A stretch of 6,131 bases of DNA. Source: Bacteroides sp. (GTDB taxonomy: Bacteria; Bacteroidota; Bacteroidia; Bacteroidales; Muribaculaceae). The notes under the pieces are model-generated. The model searched no databases, had not been told where the DNA came from, and saw only the letters and a program-made list of their open reading frames with translations. Location: NCBI GenBank assembly GCA_014801605.1, contig JAAVDU010000050.1:1-6131 (forward strand), in the 5' to 3' direction. The position numbers and the translations under genes are program-made. Below, piece by piece: positions 1 to 6,131 of this stretch (its first letter is position 1; each line of letters opens with the position of its first letter).

Positions 1-423
1 CTCTATAGAGCCGTACCCCTCAAATTCCGCGACAAACTTCTGCATGAGTACACCGCCAGCCTCTCATATGAGGCCCCGGCTCTAAATAAGTCGACCGGAA
101 CCATCCTGTTCAAAGGGGAGGTGATAAATGTAAACAATGAGTTGCGCGACGGCATGTATGTCACCATCGACCTCCCTTACGGTGAGGATCCCCACGCGAT
201 GCTCATCCGCGACGCATCTATCGGCACCGACCAGCTCGGGAAATATGTCTACGTCGTGAACGACTCCAATAAGGTGGTATACACCCCGATAAAGGTAGGA
301 GCCACATTCCGCGACTCTCTGAGAGTGGTGGAGAGCGGTCTGAAGCCGGGCGACAGATATGTCACCAAGGCTCTGCTCACCGTGCGCAACGGAGAGACCG
401 TCAAGCCCCTTCTCGTGAAATAA
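1..423 (+). CDS. RND efflux periplasmic adaptor (membrane fusion protein), C-terminal part, partial at left edge
   Basis: This is the 3' end of a gene for a HlyD/AcrA-type adaptor, which would bridge an inner-membrane RND pump and an outer-membrane channel in the periplasm. The frame is open from base 1, so the start lies outside the window and the GTG at 121 is internal, not a start. The 140 visible residues show the end of the beta-barrel domain, closing with the typical L-R-D-G-M-Y-V segment (compare L-R-P-G-M-F-V in AcrA relatives). The membrane-proximal domain follows, with G-K-Y-V-Y-V-V, a V-V-E-S-G-L-K-P-G-D motif and a final V-R-N-G-E-T-V-K-P strand. The helical hairpin, lipoyl domain and signal peptide or lipobox are not visible. 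It ends with TAA, 58 bp before the pump gene on the same strand, so the two are almost certainly co-transcribed. The family call is secure; the substrate is not determinable. Confidence 0.93.
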   Translation, partial: LYRAVPLKFRDKLLHEYTASLSYEAPALNKSTGTILFKGEVINVNNELRDGMYVTIDLPYGEDPHAMLIRDASIGTDQLGKYVYVVNDSNKVVYTPIKVGATFRDSLRVVESGLKPGDRYVTKALLTVRNGETVKPLLVK

Positions 424-481
424 CCAATGGAGTCTGACCGACGACTTCAATACCAACAGGAATCCTAAAAACCGATAGCCG

Positions 482-3400
482 ATGTTCTCAAAATTTTTCA
501 TAGACCGCCCGATATTCGCCACTGTCATAGCCGTGCTGATGGTGTTGGCGGGTGCGATGTGCCTTTTCTCACTGCCTATCGCGCAGTATCCCGATATCAC
601 ACCCCCTACGGTAATGGTGAGCGCCACTTATCCCGGAGCGGATGCGGCCACCACAGCACGTGCCGTGGGTGTCCCCATAGAGGAGCAGGTGAATGGTGTG
701 GACGGCATGCTTTATATGAGCTCTACCTCAGGAAGCGACGGTAGCTACAGCCTCACGATCACTTTTGAGAATGGGACTGATGTAGACGAGGCCGCCGTGG
801 AGGTGCAGAACCGTATCTCGGAGGCAAGCGGCACTCTTCCCACATCGGTGACACAGCAGGGTGTCAGTGTCAGCAAGCAGAGCAGCAACAATGTGCTCTT
901 CATCGCTCTCGAGACCGACGACCCGCAGCGTTACAGCGCCCTCTATCTCACCAACTATGCCCAGCTCAATCTTGTCGATCCTCTGACGCGTGTGGATGGT
1001 GTAGGTGGAGTAGGGGCTTTCGGAGCCGGTGAATACAGTATGCGTATATGGCTTGATCCGGAGGCTATGCGTATGCGCAAGCTTACCCCTACCGATGTCG
1101 ACGCCGCCATACAGGCCCAGAACATCGAGGTATCGGCCGGTTCTGTCGGCACACCTCCGGGCAATAGTGGGAGCCAGTTTGAATTTACAATCACCAGTCA
1201 GGGACAGCTGAAATCGGCCGAGGAATTCGGCAATATCATCGTGCGTGCCGACGGCAACGGAGTGTTGCGCCTGAAAGATGTGGCCAAGATCGAGCTCGGC
1301 AGTACAAGCTACGGTGCGGTGTCTAAGATCAACGGCGAGCATACGGCTCTCATCGGCATAGAGCAGCTCCCGGGTGCCAATGCGCTCGATGTAGCCGACG
1401 GATGTATAAAGGAACTTGAGCGTCTGTCGGAATACTTCCCCGACGGCATAAACTATAATGTGGTGATGAACACCACAACCTATGTGAGGGAATCTATCGA
1501 CAACCTTCTCACCACATTCCTCCTCACATCCCTTATCGTGATGGTGGTGATCCTTATATTCCTCCAGAACTGGAGGGCGGTGATCATTCCGATGCTCACT
1601 ATACCCGTGTCGCTGATCGCCACATTCGCGGTGATGAAGATATTGGGTTTCACACTCAACACCCTCACACTTTTCGGCCTTGTGCTGGCTATCGCCATTG
1701 TGGTGGACGACGCCATAGTGGTGGTGGAGGATTGCTCCCGAATCGTCGACAAGGGGCTGATGAACAGACGCCAGGCGGCCGAGAAGGCTATGGTGGAGCT
1801 TCAGGGGCCCATCGTGGGAGAGGTGCTCGTGCTTCTTTCGGTGTTTATCCCTACGGCGTTTGTAAGCGGAATCACAGGTGAACTTTACAAGCAGTTTGCC
1901 CTTACCATCGCCATATCCACAGCTTTCTCAGGCTTCAACGCTCTCACGCTGACCCCTGCGCTGTGCGCCCTCTTCCTCACTCCGCGCAAGGAGCCGAAGT
2001 TCTTCCTTTATGTATGGTTCAATAAGTTCTGGGCAAAATGTCTTGCACTCTACGAGCGTATCATAAAGAGGATGCTCTATAAGCCTGTACTCTCTATGTG
2101 TATCTTCATTGTGCTTGCCGCGCTTGCTTTCTGGGGCTTCGTGAAATGGCCCACCAGCTACATCCCGGAGGAGGATATGGGCTACTTCGTGAGCTCTATC
2201 CAGCTCCCGACGGGAGCATCGGCCGAGCGTACCGAAAAACTTGTGGATGCCTTTGCCGCGGAGGTAAAGGAGAATCCCTATGTGAAAGATGTGATGGCTA
2301 TGTCGGGCTTCTCCATGATGGGTGGGGGCGCTGCGTCAAACATGGGTACGCTTATGGTGATTCTGAAGCCATGGAACGAACGTGGCAAGAAGGGGTCGGT
2401 CGATAAAGTGATGGATATGGTGGATGAGATAGGGGCGCGATATCAGGAGGCTCTTATTTTCTCCGTCAATCCCCCCGCTATTCCCGGCCTCGGCAACTCA
2501 TCCGGACTTCAGATGCAGCTGCTCGACATCAACAACCTCGGCACCGCCCAGATGGAGACTGCTCTCAGAGAGGTGCAGGAGAGGGCCGCCAAGGATCCCC
2601 GCATCAAGTCGGTCACGACGCTCTATCAAGGGCTTGTGCCGCAATATACGGTGAAGGTGGAGCGCGACCGTGTCGAGCTTCAGGGTATAGATCTCAGTGA
2701 GGTCTACAGTGTGCTTTCCTCTTATATGGGAGGAAGCTTCGTCAACGACTTTGTGGATTTCGGGCGTACTTTCCAGGTGACGATGCAGGGGGATGCCTAT
2801 GCGCGACGCGACCCGAACGATATCCTTAAGCTCTCAGTGCCTAATTCCAATGGTGAGATGGTCCCCTTCAGCGCATTCTGCGACATTCTCCCCGCTATGG
2901 GTGAGTCGAGTGTGTCGCGCTACAATATGTATCAGACTGCATCCCTTACCGCCACACCGGCCAAGGGTGTCAGCTCCTCTGACGGCATAAAGGCCATGGA
3001 GGAGATAGTGAAGGATGCCATAGGGAAGAACTATTCATATGCCTGGAGTGGCATAGCATATCAGGAGACACAGTCGGGCACAACCATCAGTTTTGTGTTC
3101 ATCTTCGCGATTGTGATGACCATCCTTGTGCTTGCCGCCCAATATGAGAGCTGGACTGATCCTATAGCGGTGGTGCTAAGTATGCCTACTGCCGTGCTTG
3201 GCACGGTGCTCGGATGCATATTCATGGGGGAGAGTATTAGCATCTATACCCAGATCGGATTGATATTGCTGCTGGGTATGTCGGCTAAGAATGCGATTCT
3301 TATAGTTGAATATGCCATGGATTTCCGCAAGAGCGGGAAGGATATCCGCCAGAGTGCTCATGATGCCGGAGTGATAAGATTCCGTCCGATCATGATGACG

Positions 3401-3715
3401 GCACTGGCTTTTGTGTTCGGTGTAATGCCGATGATGTTCTCTACGGGAGCGGGAGCCAACAGCCGAATAGAGCTTGGCACGGCTGTGGTGTTCGGCATGG
3501 CGATGAACGGCTTGATCGGCACACTGTTTGTCCCCACCTTCTGGTATGTGATGCAGAGCTTCAACGAGCGATATCTATCGAAAATTCTTCCGGCTCCGAA
3601 AAAGATCATCCCTACGAAATCTCCTTCCGGTACACCCGCTACGGGAACTTCCGCTACTGGGACTTCCGCTACGGGAACTCCCGCTACTGAAACTTCCGCC
3701 TCCACCGGAATCTGA
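482..3715 (+). CDS. RND multidrug efflux pump, HAE1 family (AcrB/MexB-like inner-membrane transporter)
   Basis: This is a proton-driven inner-membrane pump, expected to work as a trimer with the adaptor encoded just upstream and an outer-membrane channel. The 1077 residues (AcrB is about 1050) show the duplicated RND plan. TM1 is at about 10-30, followed by a large periplasmic loop to about 335, TM2-6 at about 340-498, TM7 at about 535-554, a second periplasmic loop to about 868, and TM8-12 at about 868-1025. The N-terminus F-I-D-R-P-I-F-A and the L-P-I-A-Q-Y-P-D-I motif at 31-39 are typical of HAE1. The proton-relay residues are present: D409 and D410 in V-V-D-D-A-I (TM4), K936 in G-M-S-A-K-N-A (TM10), and R966 in R-F-R-P (TM11). 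The ATG at 482 puts the family N-terminus exactly at the start; no Shine-Dalgarno is seen, as usual in Bacteroidota. Residues beyond about 1045 form an odd repetitive Gly/Thr/Ser/Pro/Ala tail. No outer-membrane factor gene follows. Family certain; drug spectrum unknown. Confidence 0.97.
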   Translation: MFSKFFIDRPIFATVIAVLMVLAGAMCLFSLPIAQYPDITPPTVMVSATYPGADAATTARAVGVPIEEQVNGVDGMLYMSSTSGSDGSYSLTITFENGTDVDEAAVEVQNRISEASGTLPTSVTQQGVSVSKQSSNNVLFIALETDDPQRYSALYLTNYAQLNLVDPLTRVDGVGGVGAFGAGEYSMRIWLDPEAMRMRKLTPTDVDAAIQAQNIEVSAGSVGTPPGNSGSQFEFTITSQGQLKSAEEFGNIIVRADGNGVLRLKDVAKIELGSTSYGAVSKINGEHTALIGIEQLPGANALDVADGCIKELERLSEYFPDGINYNVVMNTTTYVRESIDNLLTTFLLTSLIVMVVILIFLQNWRAVIIPMLTIPVSLIATFAVMKILGFTLNTLTLFGLVLAIAIVVDDAIVVVEDCSRIVDKGLMNRRQAAEKAMVELQGPIVGEVLVLLSVFIPTAFVSGITGELYKQFALTIAISTAFSGFNALTLTPALCALFLTPRKEPKFFLYVWFNKFWAKCLALYERIIKRMLYKPVLSMCIFIVLAALAFWGFVKWPTSYIPEEDMGYFVSSIQLPTGASAERTEKLVDAFAAEVKENPYVKDVMAMSGFSMMGGGAASNMGTLMVILKPWNERGKKGSVDKVMDMVDEIGARYQEALIFSVNPPAIPGLGNSSGLQMQLLDINNLGTAQMETALREVQERAAKDPRIKSVTTLYQGLVPQYTVKVERDRVELQGIDLSEVYSVLSSYMGGSFVNDFVDFGRTFQVTMQGDAYARRDPNDILKLSVPNSNGEMVPFSAFCDILPAMGESSVSRYNMYQTASLTATPAKGVSSSDGIKAMEEIVKDAIGKNYSYAWSGIAYQETQSGTTISFVFIFAIVMTILVLAAQYESWTDPIAVVLSMPTAVLGTVLGCIFMGESISIYTQIGLILLLGMSAKNAILIVEYAMDFRKSGKDIRQSAHDAGVIRFRPIMMTALAFVFGVMPMMFSTGAGANSRIELGTAVVFGMAMNGLIGTLFVPTFWYVMQSFNERYLSKILPAPKKIIPTKSPSGTPATGTSATGTSATGTPATETSASTGI
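3629..3703 (+). repeat. Five 15-bp in-frame tandem repeats encoding the RND pump's C-terminal tail
   Basis: Five consecutive 15-base units, each a variant of GGAACTTCCGCTACT, run in frame at the 3' end of the pump gene. They encode G-T-P-A-T, G-T-S-A-T, G-T-S-A-T, G-T-P-A-T and the degenerate E-T-S-A-S. The unit length is a multiple of three, so gain or loss of a unit would change tail length without a frameshift. By family topology the tail lies in the cytoplasm after TM12. It has no recognisable domain and is probably disordered. Confidence 0.9.
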
Positions 3716-3723
3716 CCCTCACC

Positions 3724-3761
3724 ATCCCCGGCCGTCTCCCGACGCGCCGGGGATAAATTTT
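3724..3761 (+). terminator. Rho-independent terminator after the RND pump gene
   Basis: A 9-bp perfect outer stem (ATCCCCGGC at 3724-3732 with GCCGGGGAT at 3746-3754) continues, across one bulged C at 3745, into a 4-bp inner stem (CGTC at 3733-3736 with GACG at 3741-3744) closed by a TCCC tetraloop. An A/T-rich run AAATTTT follows directly. It begins 9 bases after the pump stop codon, so it should end the efflux operon and insulate it from the ATPase operon. The T-tract is short (four T), but the GC-rich stem makes the call strong. Confidence 0.88.
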
Positions 3762-3790
3762 AATATTAAGAATTCTAAATGCGAGAATGA

Positions 3791-3822
3791 CTTGGTCCTT
3801 TCGGAGAAATTACCTATTTTTG
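3791..3822 (+). promoter_or_regulatory. Bacteroides-type promoter for the ATPase operon
   Basis: TATTTTTG at 3815-3822 matches the Bacteroidota -7 element TAnnTTTG exactly. CTTG at 3791-3794, 20 bases upstream, matches the -33 element TTTG at three of four positions. Transcription would start about 5-10 bases after the -7 element, leaving a very short A/T-rich leader before the ATG at 3844. Together with the terminator just upstream, this says the downstream genes are an independent transcription unit. Confidence 0.7.
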
Positions 3823-3843
3823 TAGTAAAATAATTAATTTCCA

Positions 3844-5211
3844 ATGGCTCTATACAGGTTTATACTTGAGAATTATCATGCCATCAAGAAGGCTGATATC
3901 TTACTTGATGGTCTGACAGTGTTGGCCGGTCTTAATGGATGCGGCAAGTCGACCATTTCTCGCTGGCTTTATGGATTTGTCAAGTTCAGTAATGATTTTG
4001 ATAGGATTGTGGATGCCGAGACAGCTGAAGAACTGTTTGAGCGAAACCGTCGTCTGTATGAGATCCAGAGGAGAATAGCATTCTGGACAAAGACCAATAT
4101 ATTACCGTCTGCTCATCGACGTAACGGTAATCTTGATGATGAAGTGTTGGCTTTCGAAACAAGACTCAGGGAGGTGTGTGATACTGTCCAGAAAGAGATG
4201 ACTCCCGAATTGATGGGAAGATATGGGTCGCAGTTATGGGATACTTTAGGTATAAAGGATGAAATTCAAGGTGTGCAGCATAAACTGGATCTTTTTGTAG
4301 ACACGGAACAGACTTATCTGGCTGATAAGATGCATGAGAATGTCACCCGTAAGACAGATAGTTCGATAGCTGACCTATACCGCATGATAGAGAGCGGACT
4401 TGACATCCAAAGCAGAGGTCCGATGCATCTCCAGTTTTCAGAAAATGGTACAGAACTTCTGGATCATGATTATGAGTACTTGACTTATAACGGTAAGCGA
4501 TTGGAATATAATGGGGTTCCACTTGTAACCGATAAGATAATAGGCCGATTTATTGCTCCGCTGGGAATGAAGCGGGCCATATATATTGATTCTCCGATGT
4601 CAGTGTCCAACCAGACCGGGGATATATGGAGAGTGTGGAGCGATCTTCGGGAGATGTTATCCACGCCTGTTAAAGAGATGATGCCGGAAGCACGTGGAAT
4701 TGTGACTGAGATATCGTTTATATTGGGAGGTGAGGTAATGCTCAAGGATGAAGGTGTAGGACATAAGGAACTTAGATATGTCAGAAGGGCTGATGGTCTC
4801 AATATCCCTATCGACGAGGTAGCGACCGGTATGAAATCGTTTGCTTATCTGTTAAGACTCCTGCAGAATGGATATATAGATTCAGAGACTCTCCTGATTA
4901 TAGATGAACCGGAGGCACACTTGCATCCTCAGTGGATAGTGAGATTTGCAAAGGTTCTTGTTCTTATACGTAAGATGCTTGGTGCAAAAGTAATGGTGGC
5001 AAGTCATGATCCCGATATGGTAGCTGCAATTCAGGCTATGGCGGAGGCAGAAGGATTGTCAGATGTTACTAATTTCTATCAGGCTTACAGAAAGTCAGGT
5101 GAGTTGCAGTATGATTATGTCGATTGTGGTAATGACACATCTCGCATCTTCGAGTGTTTCAATATTGCTTTTGAAACGATTGATACCTATAGGGCATCCG
5201 ATTCATTATGA
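3844..5211 (+). CDS. Stand-alone ABC-type ATPase (AAA_15/AAA_21, OLD-like without TOPRIM), putative defence ATPase
   Basis: This is a 455-residue soluble ATPase of the SMC/RecF/OLD-like group, with no membrane segments. The N-terminal strand pair typical of the group (residues 4-28) leads into Walker A, G-L-N-G-C-G-K-S-T at 29-37. A long mostly helical and partly charged insert occupies about 50-290. The signature region is A-T-G-M-K-S at 327-332, in place of a canonical L-S-G-G-Q. Walker B is L-L-I-I-D-E-P at 350-356 (D354, catalytic E355), followed by the D-loop-like H-L-H-P-Q-W at 359-364 and a switch histidine H388 in A-S-H-D-P-D. Only 67 residues follow H388, too few for the TOPRIM nuclease of full OLD proteins. 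The ATG at 3844 fits the promoter and places the family N-terminus correctly. The gene ends in a 4-base overlap with the next one, indicating coupled translation. Its composition is more AT-rich than the efflux genes. A regulator or sensor for the downstream protein is the likeliest role (inference); the ATPase fold is secure. Confidence 0.9.
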   Translation: MALYRFILENYHAIKKADILLDGLTVLAGLNGCGKSTISRWLYGFVKFSNDFDRIVDAETAEELFERNRRLYEIQRRIAFWTKTNILPSAHRRNGNLDDEVLAFETRLREVCDTVQKEMTPELMGRYGSQLWDTLGIKDEIQGVQHKLDLFVDTEQTYLADKMHENVTRKTDSSIADLYRMIESGLDIQSRGPMHLQFSENGTELLDHDYEYLTYNGKRLEYNGVPLVTDKIIGRFIAPLGMKRAIYIDSPMSVSNQTGDIWRVWSDLREMLSTPVKEMMPEARGIVTEISFILGGEVMLKDEGVGHKELRYVRRADGLNIPIDEVATGMKSFAYLLRLLQNGYIDSETLLIIDEPEAHLHPQWIVRFAKVLVLIRKMLGAKVMVASHDPDMVAAIQAMAEAEGLSDVTNFYQAYRKSGELQYDYVDCGNDTSRIFECFNIAFETIDTYRASDSL

Positions 5212-6002
5212 CTATGAAAGAGATATATCTGTGTTCCGAATATCTGAAATCACATCCCCTTTACCGGAGGTTCGGATGTGGACTGGCTTCTTTGGCCGAC
5301 AGAGACTATCCGGGACAAGGGGTTTTCAAGGAGTGTGATATCCCTGCAATCGACCTTGATTCTTATGAGAAGTCACTGCACTGTGAAAATGATTGCACTT
5401 CAGACGGGGTCATAGGGATTGGAAATAATACACCTTACGGTCTTACGGAACAGAGATTGTTGCTTACTGAATTAAGGATAGGATATGTCAACCCCAGGAA
5501 TCTGGATTTCAGAAATCTGAGGAGAAAGTATGTCCATTCTGTAGAAATCCTGAGAGAATTTGATTCAGACAGGAGGATTGATTCCGGATTTGCATTGATT
5601 TTTCGGAAAAGATATGTTCCGGAAGCTCAGAATGTACTATGGCGGATGTCGAAGGAGGCTGCAAAAAAGGAAGCTGCGGAATGGCGCGCCTATGATCCGG
5701 AAAGTTTCTGTAATTTTATAAATTATGGTAAACCACTTCCATTACTTCCAACAGAGGAGACTGAACGGATGGTGAGGGAATGGTGTAATAAAGTGGATTT
5801 GACAGTATCTGAACTTGAGCTTAGATATGAAGCTTTGAAGGATTATTGGTGGAGAATGAAGGGACGTTATAGAAATGTAGATTTGGCTTATATCTCTGAA
5901 CATATGAGAGAATACCTATCAAGAATCAGATTTTCACAGCATGAAGACATTGAGCTTTGTGAATATTTGGTTAATGAAATAAAGATTCTCATCTCCATCT
6001 AA
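5208..6002 (+). CDS. Unrecognised 264-residue protein coupled to the ATPase; possible degenerate PD-(D/E)XK nuclease-like effector
   Basis: I do not recognise this protein by name. The chosen ATG at 5208 overlaps the ATPase stop (ATGA), which supports a translationally coupled pair; a second in-frame ATG at 5214 would be only two codons shorter. It has no signal peptide or membrane segment. The middle can be read as strand D66-G-V-I-G-I, a loop, strand R-L-L-L-T-E88-L-R90, a basic helix at about 101-118 and strand G-F-A-L-I-F at 127-132. This is the order of a PD-(D/E)XK core, with Arg where Lys is usual. E54-K55-S56 just before could belong to the first helix. The C-terminal half (about 140-264) is helical, charged and rich in Trp and Tyr, including Y-W-W at 213-215. 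Eight cysteines are scattered without a zinc-finger pattern, and no HNH or TOPRIM motif is seen. That the gene is real is well supported by length, coupling and composition. The nuclease reading is inference from motif spacing only. Confidence 0.8.
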   Translation: MTMKEIYLCSEYLKSHPLYRRFGCGLASLADRDYPGQGVFKECDIPAIDLDSYEKSLHCENDCTSDGVIGIGNNTPYGLTEQRLLLTELRIGYVNPRNLDFRNLRRKYVHSVEILREFDSDRRIDSGFALIFRKRYVPEAQNVLWRMSKEAAKKEAAEWRAYDPESFCNFINYGKPLPLLPTEETERMVREWCNKVDLTVSELELRYEALKDYWWRMKGRYRNVDLAYISEHMREYLSRIRFSQHEDIELCEYLVNEIKILISI

Positions 6003-6104
6003 CTGCTGCGAATAGTAAATGTCGTATCGGAATCCATCAGACATAGGAGCAGATATCGTTTGCAGAAACTTAAAATAATAAAGATAATCAGAAAGATCAG
6101 ATGG

Positions 6105-6123
6105 TGTCCTCTTTTTTAGGACA
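6105..6123. other. Short perfect hairpin with T-rich loop in the 3' non-coding end
   Basis: TGTCCT at 6105-6110 pairs with AGGACA at 6118-6123 around a 7-base loop made of C and six T. It lies about 100 bases after the last stop codon. There is no T-tract after the stem on the plus strand, so it is a poor plus-strand terminator. It could be a terminator variant, an operator-like palindrome, or part of a mobile-element end cut by the window edge. The rest of 6003-6131 is A/T-rich, and I see no convincing gene, tRNA or promoter in it. Confidence 0.45.
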
Positions 6124-6131
6124 GAAATAGC

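Noticed and set aside
121..423. A separate 100-residue gene starting at GTG 121
   Set aside because: The frame continues upstream to base 1 without a stop and the upstream residues complete the adaptor beta-barrel domain, so it is the C-terminus of a longer adaptor.
82..627. Minus-strand open frame of 181 codons across the adaptor end and pump start
   Set aside because: It lies antisense to two clearly recognised genes and spans their junction; its protein shows no family features. It is a shadow of the real coding frames.
728..1342. Minus-strand open frame of 204 codons inside the RND pump gene
   Set aside because: It is entirely antisense to conserved pump sequence, has no promoter or neighbour of its own, and has a composition typical of an antisense shadow of a GC-rich gene.
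5063..5338. Plus-strand open frame of 91 codons spanning the ATPase end and the start of the next gene
   Set aside because: It overlaps both real genes in a third frame, has no recognisable features, and the ATGA coupling of the two real genes explains the region fully.
5208..6002. HNH (PtuB-like) or TOPRIM (AriB/OLD-like) effector in the second gene
   Set aside because: No H-N-H spacing or paired Cys motif, and no E followed by D-x-D in the arrangement of TOPRIM, could be found. The Cys residues are scattered.
6059..6090. Possible promoter from TTTG at 6059-6062
   Set aside because: No TAnnTTTG-like element stands at the expected distance, so it is only a chance TTTG in A/T-rich sequence.
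5934..6131. Minus-strand frame open from the right edge (6131) for 65 codons to a TGA at 5936-5934, possibly the end of a convergent gene
   Set aside because: The last third is antisense to the 264-residue gene, the encoded residues match nothing I recognise, and an open run of this length among six frames is not rare. Sequence beyond 6131 would decide.

Overview
The window looks like a piece of a Bacteroidales-type (Bacteroidota) chromosome. There are no Shine-Dalgarno-like sequences before the starts. The one good promoter candidate matches the Bacteroides -33/-7 pattern (TTTG and TAnnTTTG) rather than an E. coli sigma-70 site, and the efflux proteins are of a type common in gut Bacteroidales. 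Moderately GC-rich core genes would also suit a Muribaculaceae-like genome, but the genus cannot be fixed from this sequence alone.

Left part (1-3761): the end of a tripartite drug-efflux operon. It holds the last 140 codons of a periplasmic adaptor (membrane fusion protein), then, after a 58-bp gap, a complete 1077-residue RND pump of the HAE1 (AcrB/MexB-like) family. The pump keeps the proton-relay residues (D409, D410, K936, R966) and carries an unusual short cytoplasmic tail encoded by five 15-bp tandem repeats. A strong intrinsic terminator follows the pump. No outer-membrane channel gene lies downstream, so the pump must use one encoded upstream of the window or elsewhere.

Right part (3791-6002): a separate, visibly more AT-rich two-gene operon with its own Bacteroides-type promoter. 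The first gene encodes a 455-residue stand-alone ABC-type ATPase of the AAA_15/AAA_21/OLD-like group (Walker A, an A-T-G-M-K-S signature, Walker B with the H-L-H-P motif, and an S-H-D switch histidine) with no transmembrane segments and no TOPRIM domain. Its stop codon overlaps the start of the second gene by four bases (ATGA). The second gene encodes a 264-residue protein I do not recognise. Its middle can be read as a degenerate PD-(D/E)XK nuclease-like core (D66, E88-x-R90). An ATPase of this kind, coupled to a small putative effector and differing in composition from its neighbours, is the layout of several anti-phage systems (PARIS, Septu, AbiL). It is therefore the best candidate here for an undescribed defence system, though this is inference.

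Right edge (6003-6131): 129 bases without a convincing gene. They include a small perfect hairpin near the end.
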